Source of the DNA: Chrysoperla carnea
Lineage: Eukaryota > Arthropoda > Insecta > Neuroptera > Chrysopidae
Length of the DNA stretch: 64,000 nt
Reading direction: 5' to 3'
NCBI RefSeq assembly: GCF_905475395.1
Contig: NC_058342.1
Coordinates: 36,860,140-36,924,139 of the forward strand
Under the pieces are notes generated by a model. It had not been told where the DNA came from and did not search any database. It saw only the letters and a program-made list of their open reading frames with translations. The position numbers were made by a program, and so were the translations under genes. Below are positions 37,330 to 49,342 of this stretch, piece after piece (position 1 is the stretch's first letter; each line of letters starts with the position of its first letter).

Positions 37330-37346
37330 TTACATGTCTGAAATGC

Positions 37347-38120
37347 CTTGAAGACTGGAAACATAAGGTGGGTAATTTTGGCGCTACGAAACTCAATAAT
37401 TTTTTCCGGAGATATCTTCTTAATTAAATCCCCTACGAAGATCAATATTTCATTGACCCGAATATCGACTATTAAGTTTTGCAGCTTGTCTTGAGTTAAC
37501 CGGGCTTTCATGGGGAGATTTTAACAAAAACAATCACTAAATTAACTCCCACTAACGTTTTACTTTTAGGGATAATTTTTCTGGTTGCCTAACAAGATGA
37601 AAATATTCGAATTAGGGAAATCTTTAAAGTATAACAGGCAAATGGTTTTATTTTTGGACACCTATGATTACATGTAAGTTTATTTCAATGCATTACATAA
37701 TAATATGATTGCAATGCAAATGAACTCGGAATAAATGGAAATGGGGCCTAAGAGAGTATGCAATGTATTTACATTTACAACACATTTATGAAATAAATTG
37801 TGGGCCATTATATGCTCTAAATTATTTTAATAGTTCTCTTCTAAACTGCATTATATAATTTACAAAGCGTTTCAAAAGTTATCAATCATTCTCAATACCT
37901 ATTACATTATTATTAGTAACGTTATCCAAGGGGTTCCTGTAGTCGAAGCAGATCGCTCAAGTCTTTATAATGTAATTACAACCAACTGAATCCTAATTTC
38001 GAGCTTGGAATCTCGAAAACCAACGCAAATAAATTTTTTTCATAGAACGTAGAAAATTTGATTTTTAAAACTTTCAGTTTTCAAGGAAAAACGTCTCAAG
38101 TTTTCAATTTTTCCTACTTT
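37347..38120. other. no supported gene
   Basis: AT-rich; the small minus-strand frame at 37314-37511 spans the SINE boundary and is rejected. Confidence 0.4.
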
Positions 38121-38470
38121 TTATACCATGTATACACGGTGTTCTGTTTTTAAAATGTTTTTTCAAAATAATATAATCCAATTGAAATCAGTTCATGTCC
38201 CTTCTTTAGTTGAATATTATTAAATGATATTTACTAATATCTACTGATTATCATTGGCTGCTGGTTATCGAATCATAGTCAGTGAATGAACAAATTTATC
38301 AATTTTTGCCATACCTGTAACGCTTAAACGCTTAAAAATATTGACGAATAAAATTTTGGTATAGGTGTTTATATAATCATCGAATTGGTCTATTTTCGGT
38401 TGTTTGTTCGTCTGTCTGTCTGTCGGTCTGTCAACGCGATAGCTCAAAAACAAAAAATGATATCAAACTG
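38121..38470 (-). repeat. TACCATGTATA-family repeat (copy 4)
   Basis: It starts TTATACCATGTATACACGGT, loses the family for about 190 bases, then resumes with AACGCTTAAAAATATTGACG. It continues through ATAGGTGTTTATATAATCAT and a GTCTGTCTGTCTGTCGGTCTG tract to ATAGCTCAAAAAC, all reverse-complement family blocks. Confidence 0.72.
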
Positions 38471-38925
38471 AAATGCTTTGTATATTTTTGAAACATTCTA
38501 TATTTTTGTATGTACCTAGGTATTATCAGTCTCAGCACATAAATACATAAATAGTAGGTAATGTAGCTAGCTATATTATACATGGCACTCAAAAATGTTG
38601 AGTTGAGTTGAGTTTGAGAGCCGAGCTTGAATTGTATCGGAAGGGCACATAGGAAAAACATGCTAAGTCTCAACTCTTTTTTGAAATATATTTTTAATAC
38701 AATCTCCATTACATTACCTTTCAAACAATACAAACAAATCAAAATTGGTTAATCTGTTTTGGCGCTACGATGCCACAGACAGACAGACAGAAACACATAG
38801 CGATCAAACTTATAATACCCCCTTTTTTTTAGCTCGGAGGTTGAAAATATGATATTTAGTCACTCTTTTTCAAAAATTAATGTGTGTATCGGTCTTGTTG
38901 TCACAGGCAAAATGCTCCAGAACGG

Positions 38926-39521
38926 TCAGCCCTTGGTAGAAATTCGGAAACGCATCTTTATTGCAAGTATCGAGTGCTTCGAGTGAATTTTCGTCATCTC
39001 GCCCGGTAATGGCTTTTCGCTAAAGTTGAATTTTGTCGACCCAAATGTCACGGGAATTATCGTGCAAAATTGTATATTGTAATTTAAAAAGTTGAGCAAA
39101 AGAGATCTTTTTATAATCTTCAACTGTATATTCGAGCGTTGAGCCTGTTATGACGCGAACCTTGCCTTGTTTTATTAATCGCAGACATCGATCGTGGTTT
39201 TTCATTTTCTCTAGTGTTTCCTCTTCGTCCAATCAAAATATGTTTTGCATAGTCAGTTAGCATTAGCCAGTTCGATAGTCTCGTCTAGGTCGAAGTTCTC
39301 TTTGATAAACTCGACTCAAAGACAAAGTTAAATAAGGTACCAAGCTCAAAATATGCTTGGATATCGATATCTGATTCGTCAATGGAAATGCGTCTTATAA
39401 TTCGGTACATTGGGTACATTGGGAACAGATTCTCAATGGGAGGGGTTTTGAACCCCCAAAACTCCTCCTGTGCCCACAGGCCTGAGACTATTAATTGGTA
39501 TATTCCATTAAAGAAACACAA
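38926..39521 (-). pseudogene. coding-like but broken segment, unidentified
   Basis: Three short minus-strand frames read like protein but are broken by stops and frame changes. They are 39521-39285 (contains EEFWGFKTPPIENLFPMYPM), 39232-39020 (contains MKNHDRCLRLIKQGKVRVIT and SRDIWVDKIQL) and 39123-38926 (contains PLPGEMTKIHSKHS). Base composition is less AT-rich than the neighbourhood. I cannot name a family; a decayed gene or transposon frame is the best guess, and chance is possible. Confidence 0.3.
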
Positions 39522-39652
39522 AAATGTGACTGAGTATGTTGTTTTGGTGTGCCCTTCAAATGCAGTTTTAGTTGATTGTGGCTTGGCGTGGGTTGTGGGT
39601 GATTCAATTTACCTGATATTTTTTAAAAGCGGATTATATTGTAATATGTAGA

Positions 39653-39800
39653 TGTAGGTACCTACTACCTACTACCTACTACCAACTACTACCAGCTACT
39701 ACCTACTATGCTATCAATGAGGTTTGCATTTCTATGTGCGATCACAAGCAGGGTCAGTGTGTTATATACATACCCAACCCAACCCAACCCAACCCTTCCC
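39653..39800. repeat. (CTACTAC)n-like and (ACCCA)n simple repeats
   Basis: CTACTACCTACTACCTAC-type tandem words run at 39659-39706, and CCCAACCCAACCCAACCCAA near 39774-39796. The frames read over them (39708-39932) are low complexity. Confidence 0.85.
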
Positions 39801-40099
39801 AGTCCCCAATCCTCACCCCACCTGCACCTCATCAGCACACTTACAGCTTACAGCCCTCATATAAATACTGCAATTTATTTACACCTCAAGCTCAAGCTCA
39901 CGACCACGACACCTACTGATATTAAATTTTAAATGAAAACCTCTACTGATATTTATTAATACAATTTTCACATGTTTTGTAATAATATTTTATTAATATT
40001 AAATCATCGTTCATCAAATCATATTATTTTTTATTTCGTCCGAAAATTTAATTATATGAAAATCAATGATTTCATTTTTACAAGCTTTTATTAATCTTG

Positions 40100-40400
40100 C
40101 AAGTCAAATTTGATCCATTTTTCCGACTGAGATGAAATTGCATGCACATTTAGTTTGGATGATAATGCAAGGTAAGATTGTGGTGTCCTAATTTTTCCAT
40201 CGCTTCCACCATATTTGATATATATACATTTGTTTTAGTCTTAAATTAAAAATTTTAATAAAAAGTACTTTTTAAGGGACAAGCTTTTATTGTACTAAAA
40301 AGTAGCAAATAATTTTATCTATGGGTCACTTATACTCGACTATTTGTAAAAGCTTGAGTAGATGATGCGTTCCGATTCATTCTTGATATTAAGCGTCTTA
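40100..40400 (+). repeat. AAGCTTTTATTGTACT repeat family, long copy
   Basis: It contains TTTCCGACTGAGATGAAATT, GATGATAATGCAAGGTAAG, ATCGCTTCCACCAT, AAGTACTTTTTAAGGGACAA and GCTTTTATTGTACT through AAAAGCTTGAG. The same order is found at 57615-57835 (+), and in reverse for 60500-60650. Non-coding. Confidence 0.78.
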
Positions 40401-40530
40401 AGCTTTCACAAATAAAAAAGATATCAAGTTGAAATTTTAATTGTGTGCTCAAGACGTTAAAAAGTAAGGTTGAGTTCGTAAATGACTCAAGGACTAGGAC
40501 TCATCTTGTAAACCGTGCGAAAAACCTAAA
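40381..40530 (-). repeat. TACCATGTATA-family fragment (copy 5)
   Basis: The reverse complement contains GGTTTACAAGATGAGTCC, TCATTTACGAACTCAACCTT and AAATTTCAACTTGATATC, matching the central-right part of the family. Confidence 0.6.
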
Positions 40531-41531
40531 CCCAAAAATAACGATTTTCTGTTCTATACATGCTAGAAAGATGGGATTTTCATCAATCAACTCGAAATGA
40601 AGTCAAATTAATGGAAAATTTCCATTTTTCATAACACAACCTCCCGGAAAATAGCAACAACCGTTTTTCCGATTTTCTGGGGGTTACGTTTTGGAAAATG
40701 AAATGTTTTTGTTGATTTGGCTTTATTTTGAGTCGATTGATGTAAATCGCATCTTTCTAGCATATATCGAACAGCAAATTGTTATTTTTGGGTGGTTTTT
40801 CGTGGGATCTTTTAACAGATAACAATCAAGTACTTAAAATTCAATAAGCTCAATAATTTTTTAGGGTGTTTCTGAGTAAGCTTACACTACAAGTAAAAGT
40901 TTTATACGTGGCTTTTTGAGAGATGAAAAGCGTTGAAATCATGTTTTTTTAAATTTTACTCGAAACCTAAGTTTAAACAGTATCCTACCGGGTTACCCAC
41001 CAGCAACTTTTAGGTTTAGAAGCATGTTTTCAACGGGATCTTACAAAAGTTTTCCATGCCAAAATTAATCATACTCAATAACCATTTTAACCAGGACTAA
41101 TAATACAATAAATACAGTGACGATTTTTTGTGCTACACTTTGGTGGTATACAGAAGTTTCACTGTATATTTGAATAAATAAAAGCACATGCAATAATAAA
41201 ATAACAATATCGTGCAATTATTTTAAGTGTATAAATAAATAACTGGTACAAACAATAATACAACTACAAATAAGTTTATATATTTAAATAAAATGATTGA
41301 TTTTTTAAGTTGAATTTGATATTTTTATGAAAACACTTTTATGAAAATATTTTGATTCGTTATCGTTTGATTCATGATTTTAAGATTAATTAACACAAAG
41401 TAAAAAGGATCAGAAAACAGAAACAATCACACATAGGCATATTCGGCTTTTGGACCAAAGAGGAGAGTAAAAGCAGAAAATTTTGGCCTAAAAATTAAAA
41501 CATGGATTTAAGACTGTTCAGAATCATTCTT
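40531..41531. other. no supported gene
   Basis: An imperfect inverted pairing links 40545-40585 (AACGATTTTCTGTTCTATAC, ATGCTAGAAAGATG) with 40765-40800 (ATCTTTCTAGCATATATCG). It may be another foldback repeat of about 250 bp. The remainder is AT-rich. Confidence 0.45.
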
Positions 41532-41941
41532 TGATTGGCTTGAAAATTTATAATTAAAAAAAAATCCTCTTTAAAATTTATAAAGAAAAGTGGTTTTCCA
41601 GATAAGAATGACTAAAGCTACGATTGAATTTCTAACACAATTCGATATCGATTTAAAATTTGGATATGTTATTTTTCGAAAATCATGTTCATTTTTCCCA
41701 TTTTCGTTGTTCATACTCCGTTGTTTCGTACCTGGATGTGAGCAATGATAAATTGGGAAAATTAACAGGATTTTCGAAAAAATGAAAGTACCCAGATCGA
41801 TAAAGAAAATGGTATAATCGCGGTGCTTGAAATTCAATCGGAACTTTAATCATTCTTATCTGGAAAACCGCTTTTTTATAAATTTTATTTCCATATTAAA
41901 GAGGATTCTTTAAAAAAAATTATAAGGTTTCACTCCAATCA
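41532..41941. mobile_element. MITE-like element with about 105-bp inverted arms
   Basis: Left arm 41532-41632 pairs with 41829-41941. Shared blocks are TGATTGG at the outer ends, TCCTCTTTAA, GGTTTTCCAGATAAGAATGA and CGATTGAATTTC. The open frame at 41571-41837 on - lies within it and is a by-product. Confidence 0.83.
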
Positions 41942-42198
41942 AAAATGTATGTGCCTTAACCAATGAAATCAATGATAGGTCCAAATCTGGGAGGGGATGC
42001 CTTAATCTGATCTTCTCTTGATATACCTTTGTGAGTGTTCATTATTTTGTAAGGAACAACTTTATGAATTTCTGTCTCCAAGGTAGTCAATATCAGCATG
42101 AATTATTACCAACCTGTTGGAATACCTGTTTTGGGGCATTTCAACTTATCTTTTGGCGAACAACAAATATTCTTAAGGAATAAAATATCCATATCATT

Positions 42199-42330
42199 TA
42201 TCCTTATATATTATAAATGTGAAAGTAAGGATGTTTGTTTGTTTGTTCGTTCCAAAACTTAACAATAATATAGCTCATACATCAGAATAACACATGAACT
42301 GTAATTTATAAAAATACATTAAAAAAAATT
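42199..42330 (+). mobile_element. possible Helitron-like 5' fragment
   Basis: TCCTTATATATTATAAATGT followed by GAAAGTAAGGATGTTTG and a (GTTT)n run resembles Helitron-like starts in insects. No matching 3' end was found. Confidence 0.3.
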
Positions 42331-43165
42331 AAATTTGATCAAACATTTCACTGCTCCCATCTATGATCATTATTTTGAACCATAAGTAAAACAATTCATG
42401 GCCATCTTTTCTGATGTACTCAATGAATTATGAACTATTTTAGACTTTAAAAATAGAAAACTGTGAATATATTTTAACTGTGTAAAACAATCTCTTCGAA
42501 TGTTATGGAAGGGGAATAAGTGAGATCAAAAGAGGTGGAGGCTAGTTTGTAACTAGTTTCGATTGTTATATAATATACATAGATACAGGATATTGAAAAA
42601 ACAAACACAATTTTATTTTTTTTCTTGAAGCAAAAAAACTGTTTCAAAGAAATTTATCAGATAATTGAATGAATGAGCGAACAATGTTTCTAACAAATTA
42701 TCTATTTTCCTTTCTAAAATGTAATCAACTGTAATTTCCTTGATAAACATTTTTTTTTATACTTGAGTAGTAACTTTTCAATATCATTAATAAACTGTTT
42801 TACTTAAACTCTGTGTGAATATATGCAACTTGTGTTACATAAATGCAACGTGGGTGCATATATGTAATTTTAAAAAGATAAGTTTAATTGAAATGCTGCT
42901 GAAAGTGATTTAAAGAGTTTCCTGGATTGTTTAGATTTTTTATCAATGGAAAATAAATTAAATGTATTTTAAAAAACAGATTCTGATTTGAAAATCAAGT
43001 TTCTTATTTAAATGTTAGTTTGAAAAGAGACCCCGTTGTAAACGCTCTGACGCCTCTATCCATAAGGCTTTATCCAAGGCTTTTCTATGGCTTTGGCTAT
43101 ATTTGTCCAAAAGCAATTCAACTAATGTACTATCCATTTTTTTAAGTCTATATATGTATGTGTCT
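42331..43165. other. no supported gene
   Basis: AT-rich, featureless short frames. Confidence 0.4.
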
Positions 43166-43530
43166 TCCTTTGAGGCAAAACCCGCGGCCCGATTTTGATA
43201 ATTCTAATGTCAATCGATTTGTCTTATTCTCGTGAGTGTTAGTGGCACTAATCATAATTCAATATGGCAATCACTAGGCGCTATAAGGTGAAAAAGCATT
43301 ATTTAAATCTGTGAACCGATTGGTCATTGGTCTCTGGCCGCTTCAACGGAGTATGCATTGATTTTGGACATTTTATCAGAATCCGACACGAAATGTGAAG
43401 GTGGCGCCGAAAGATAGCGATCACTTTCACTGCCGGTGTACCCTGTAGCCTGTATCCTGTCCTTAAGGTAGTCCGTCTTCGTCTTTGTGTCCGTCACCGT
43501 AGTGTTGTGAAGTGTGAAGTGTACTTAATA
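43166..43530. promoter_or_regulatory. GC-richer island, possible promoter or first exon
   Basis: This patch (for example AAAACCCGCGGCCCGATTTT, AAGGTGGCGCCGAAAGATAG, CTTCGTCTTTGTGTCCGTCA) contrasts sharply with tens of kilobases of AT-rich DNA around it. It lacks a long open frame and repeats I can match here. A CpG-containing promoter or a non-coding exon is possible; a foreign repeat is the alternative. Confidence 0.25.
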
Positions 43531-46280
43531 TAATTTGAGTGATATGAATGATTTAGAAATGTTGAACGGTCAAATGATTAAATAATTTGCAGTATATAAA
43601 TTTCAATTTTAATAATCCTTCTGCACAAACACAATATAATTAATATACTATAACTATACAATATACATATACATACCTATAGGTATCAATAGATATAGAT
43701 AAATAATAGTCCAAGCAATTTGCAATAGGGAATATTCATGAAATTCAAATTTGGTTCAAATATTCTTTCTCCGTAACTTTATTGGCTGGACATTTCAACT
43801 AAACCATTAGTCTACTTATATTTTGTATGGTATTACCATGGATATATACTATAATGACTACATCTGAGAGTATTAGACCTGTAATAAACAGTAGATTAAA
43901 CTGTCAGGTCACGTATTAATACGTCATCAACAGATAACGCCAAGAAGACTGAGTTTAAACATCTCAAAATTATTATCTATTGTAAATAGTTTTGTACATG
44001 TTACATGGTGTAAAAAATTAATTAAAAATATAAAAAAAATACATGACTATTCCTTATTTTCTCGAGCAGTTTGTTTAAAAGAAGCTAAATAGTTACTTTG
44101 ATTTCGACATATTGGGTTTCTCTATCAAAGACTGAAGTACCAAATGTGTTATTTGCTTGGAGTACAATATATATAAATATAATACACATACCTTCATATT
44201 GTTATTGTTATATTGAATAACAAACAAAACAATATAACTATGGTGGTAGTGGTGGTATGGTGGTAAATGAAAGCTATAAGCTATAAGCTATCTATTAGTA
44301 TTATGGTGTTGCACGTACCTATATACAACTAATAACTACATAATAATATTATAATAATTATAAGCTCTGGTTCTGGCGGGAGCTGGAGCTGAAGCTAGAG
44401 CTGAACCTGAGGCTTTCATATGAAAGCTCACATGGCCGTCACCAAAGGGGGTAGATAGGAGCATAATAATATACTTTGAAATAAATTTTTAGAAAAAGTG
44501 TCTTTATAAGATGAAAGGGGAAAAAAGAATTAATAGAAAAGTAAATTTGTAGGAAACGGAAAACGAGGAAAACTGAAAAGTCTGGACTCCAGAGTCTATG
44601 AAACCACAAAATTTAACTCTAGATCCAGATAAATTTATGGTTAAATAAGTCTAATTTTACAATAAAAAATAAATTATACATTTTTACTCCTATAATTTAT
44701 TCTCCATAAATCAACTTGCCCCCCTATTTGGCATCGGTTGGTGACGCCCTTGAAAACTCATATTCATATTCAATAATATATTAATAAACACATCTATTAC
44801 CTGTACCTGTACCTACAAATACATATACAAGTTAGACGAGCACACATTACCATCTCCGTCTGCTAAAACTTTCCAATTCGATTTCTTTGCATAATTTTGT
44901 TTTTAAAAACCACCAACAACTAACTTTTTAGCAATGCGTGTGTGCTGTCAACAAAGCACCTATGTTTGAAACTGACAATAATCTAACGGACACAGCACAC
45001 AGTGTTGTTGTTACCCACCAATACAGAAAGAGTACATAGCTACTCAGCCAACATTTATCGTATTTCTTCGGGTTTTCTCGTGTTCCCATATATAAATTAT
45101 ACTAAAAAGTATGTATAACAGACGAAGCATCTATTGTTTGAAACTGGCAATAACCTATACAATTCTCAAGATGGAAACTTCAGTGGTGCGTCAGAGCTTA
45201 CACACACAATTTTTTTCACTCTTCAAAGGTTCTTTTAGGATAGTAGTAGTAAGTCAAAAATTATTTAGCAATGTTTTTGAGACTAGAAAATTGTTTTTTG
45301 GGGGGTTTTTCCAAACATTAAATTGTTAGTATCTCGGAAATGGTGAAATTTCCAAAAAGAAAGCCTTTTTGAATTAATATAATCCAATCAATTGATTAAA
45401 ACAAATCGATAATTTTTTTTGCGGCCAGCAAACTCTTGATATTTATTTAAGACGTAATTAAAACGAAATCGAATCGAATATTTTTTTCCGGATGTATGGG
45501 GCCGCATGTACTTCTCTATTATACAAACAAATAAGGTAAGCTCTAACATAACAAGTGAAAATGAATGTGTGAAAGTGATTTTATCTTTGTATGTTATTAC
45601 TCTAGCAAGTTTGTTTCTGTTCTAGTCCTTTATCAAATTCCATGATTCGCTTCTCATTTTCAAGCTTATTATATCTAGCTTTGACGAAAAATATCCTCAT
45701 TACCTAAAAATGTATCGCTTAGGAAAAAACACGATAGACAAATAATTTGAACGACAAAATAAGAACTTTTATTTAAGAACTTTTGAATTTTTGTGGGGTA
45801 CAGGGTAGCCACGGGTTACGATAACTAGGGGATCGAAATTCCGTACCAGTGGAGCTAGTATTTCTTATTAATTATGTGCTTTCTGTACTGTTGTACTGTT
45901 ACTGTTTGTCACTGTATGTCACTGTACGAGTATGTGATTGTGTGCTGTTGAGATGAAGATTGTGCTTTCATATAGATTGTGCTTTGATCTACACAAATGT
46001 TTGTTTTCAAACAAATTAGTTTGCATATTTAATTAAGTTTTCAGGTGTCGTCATAACTTTCTATTTACAATACGAGTACAGGATCTGCAAAGAATGCACA
46101 GTCCAGAGGCGTAACTAGGTAACCAAAGCCTTAGGTTCCAAAAAAAAAACGAAACTGAGGCCCTAACTAAATTGTTTATATTTTTTTTTACTTTTTCTCT
46201 TACGGATGCATGTTATTATTGTTGTTGCTCTCGATTTACCGTTTAATTCAATTTACGTTTACTGTGTTTGTAAGTGAAAT
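43531..46280. other. intergenic, no supported gene
   Basis: AT-rich, with simple (GGT)n-like and AAGCTATAAGCTATAAGCTA repeats at 44240-44293 and a GAGCTGGAGCTGAAGCTAGA stretch near 44380. Short frames are featureless. Confidence 0.4.
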
Positions 46281-46509
46281 TAAGTAAGGATTTTTTTATA
46301 TTGGTTTTTTACTTCTATATTACTTGGTGTGTGGACATCAAGAATGAACAGCGTAAGAGATGGTCGAATAAGTTTAGAAACTACGGTGGAAATACATGTT
46401 CGAGAATTGCTACTGACAAACGTGGAGAAACGCATTAGACATTCTGCGCTTGTTGTGATTGCATTCACATTTGTGAAAGGAGAAGCCGTTGCCCATTTAC
46501 TGGGATCAA

Positions 46510-46800
46510 GGCTTATTATTATAATTATTAAGTCAAAAGGCAAAAAAGGAGCAAGCAGTTTTCCGGTGAAAATTTGTCACTTATAATTTAAAAAACACTT
46601 TACGTGGAAACAAAAGCAAACTAAGATAAGAAAGAAAGTGGCTCAGAAGCCAAAACAATTGAAGAAGAACCCAAATAATTGGGTTTGAAGACAAATTTGA
46701 CTAAACAAAGTTTTAGTATTGCCAAATAAAAGGTACTTTTGCATCTAAATAGTGTTTTGAATCGATTTTGAGCATAAAAATCCCTTCATTTTCTATTGTT
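46510..46800 (+). repeat. dispersed repeat, copy 2 (partner at 16575-16830)
   Basis: GGAGCAAGCAGTTTTCCGGT, GTGGAAACAAAAGCAAACTA, TGGCTCAGAAGC, TTGGGTTTGAAGACAAATTT and GAGCATAAAAATCCCTTCAT occur in the order seen at 16605-16815. About 150 extra bases on the left (46330-46505) form a less AT-rich open patch without a recognisable product. Confidence 0.6.
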
Positions 46801-49280
46801 TTCGTACTAGATTAAGTTGGCACTTAGTTAGGTAAAACATTACAAAAGTTAAAACATAAACATGAAAATCAAATTTGAATCGTAAGCTGATTAATGTAAT
46901 CAGTATTTGGTAAATCGAAATAAAGAGATATCTTAAAACGCAACGGTAAACCACATGGAAAATCAAATAGACAAATGAAAACTTTTGTGTTTAATTTTCA
47001 TCAAAATGTATAAAGAATAACCGATAAAGGTTATTATTTGTTGTTGAACCTTTTGTTCCATGAAAAGTAAAAATGGAAATTCATTAATTGTGAGAGAAAT
47101 GAGAAAATAGATAAGCTGTTTTGAAAAAAAAAATATATATATATATATTTAATTGATGATTACATTTAACATTTGTAATGATTAGACGAAGACAGACACA
47201 TATACAGTTAAACTCAAACAGAAAGAAACAAACACACCTAAAATGTTATTGTTGATAAAATGAGGGAAAATCTAGGGAAAATAAGCCACCTACACACGGC
47301 ACGGTACACGGCATGGCTCAAAGCATCGCACGCTACATGGTACACGGTACACGGTACACGGCATACTCTAACCCAACTAAAAAGATGTTCATAATTAATC
47401 TTAAGAGAAGTACATGTGAAAATGGAAAAGTAAGCCGCATATCCTTTGCCCCGCCACGAGCGCGCTGCGCTCTATCAGTTCATTTGATTTTCATTCCAAT
47501 TTATATATTATATATATTATATTATGTGTACAATATACTAAGTAGGTACTTTACGTCAAGAAAAATAGTTTTTCAATTGATAAACTTTCAATAGAATTTA
47601 CCTGTCACAGGGTCGTAATCAAATCCCGATGAGGGCGCTCACAGAAAGTTTACACAATAGAGTACATGAAAATTCGATTTTATAAGAAAATTATCACTTT
47701 CTTAACAATTGAAAAAGAAAAAATGCTCAGGTTAAATTTAGGCTATAGAAGAGAGGGTTCCGTGCGAAAATTGTTGATTTCTCAGGAGAATTTAAAGATC
47801 TTGAATTTCGTATTTTTATGGTCTATAGTAATTTTGGAGGATTGCTGTAAAGAGGATTCGATCGCTAAATTTTGTTATTGTTTGTGGTTTTTTTAAAGCA
47901 GGCATGGGCAAACGTGACTTAGGGAAATCCCTCATACTTCTGTATCTAAAATACGAGTAACACAGAGACAACCTAACCAAACAGAGAGATAACATTTAAT
48001 TTCGTATACCCGTCTCGCTTCCACTTCTATAGGAATGCGGACTTGGGTAAAAAGACACACAATAAAGTTTATGGCACACAACAAGTTATAATGGTGACTT
48101 CGACTTAAAATAACTCGCCCATGCCTGTTTTAAAGTATCATATTCAAAGAAATCAAATCAAAAAGGTTATTGAGAGTGGCAGCTACTTTTTTTTTAAAGG
48201 TTCGTCTTTTTTTATTGTTTTGGAAGTATTCATTCTCAAGAGTTGAAGTTGTTTTAGGACAATTTTCTAGGAAAACACTGGTAATAGGCTAACTACAAGT
48301 GCAAGCTTAAAGAATTGAAATAGAATAGTACGAAACGTGGTTATTCAATATTATTATATTTTTCTTGGGGGTGTGTTGGGAAGGAATACATTTTAAAATT
48401 GCGAATCAAGAAATTATCTAAAACAATAAGTATTTGGGTATGATATCCTCATTCTCAATAAATACGGTCCTGTTTTAATATCTATCATTATTACATTTGC
48501 GAAGGCGTTCTTGATATTTTTATTACAACACGAAAATATTTTTATTGAAAATTTCTTTGAATGGTTTTACGATCTGCCTGAAAGAATCTCAAAGATCATA
48601 ATCGAAACGATGTTCGACCTCAAAAATTTTAATTATTCTTCAAAATACACACTTGAGTGGGAGTTCATTATATTTTGAGTTCACCAAAATAAATTAGTCT
48701 CAGCAACAATTTAAAAACAAAACAAGAAATTTTCAGTTCGAATATTGATATTAAAAGTTTTAAGCTTTTCCATTTTTCAATGTATTTTCATTTGGTCGTT
48801 TTTCTTAGGCATAGGTAACAAAGCTAGGAATATTGATTAAGAAACTGACGTTCAAGAAAATATGACATGAATGCTTAGTTTTTCATATCACAGCATTATT
48901 TGTGTTATAACTTTGACAAATGACATTCGTAAAATATATCATATTACAAATATTTTTAATGAATTTTACCACATTTTCCTTCATGAAAATCTGTTTTCAT
49001 CTACATTTACGTTAATTATATAAAAGGAAAAAAAATTTTATTTTTATTTTTTTTTCTTGTTATGAATAAACTCAAAAACTACTGAACCTATTTAGAAAAT
49101 TTTTTTCATTTTTAGAAGCAACAACACGTCGCACATAATTTGAAAAATTTTACGTGATCTAAATGAAATTTTTTTTGAAATCCACTAAGTTTTTGTCAAG
49201 AATATTATCCATAATGTTAGTTTTTCGCAACCACTAATTTTTTGACGAAATATAGGGACCTGAATCCCAGAATCTTGACA
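46801..49280. other. no supported gene
   Basis: It holds a (TA)n run near 47131 and a GGTACAC heptamer repeat (47288-47362, best at 47336-47360). The frames at 47313-47594 and 47666-47896 cross these simple repeats or have no motif. Confidence 0.4.
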
Positions 49281-49290
49281 TCTATTACAG

Positions 49291-49342
49291 ATAGGTTAAA
49301 TTTGACTATAAATTTGAAAAGTATGACCCAAATTTAGTAGTA
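49291..49342 (+). repeat. dispersed 50-bp block (partner at 56008-56060)
   Basis: AGGTTAAATTTGACTATAAA followed by TTTGAAAAGTATGACCCAAATTTAG recurs near 56010 with a few changes. It is probably part of a larger decayed repeat. Confidence 0.6.

Noticed and set aside
39708-39932. Two overlapping frames rich in Pro/Thr
   Set aside because: They arise from simple C/A-rich repeats.
45780-45870. Helitron 3' end (GGAGCTAGT)
   Set aside because: No hairpin and no matching 5' end nearby.
46280-46586. Open frames on both strands
   Set aside because: No domain on either strand, and the right side belongs to a dispersed repeat.
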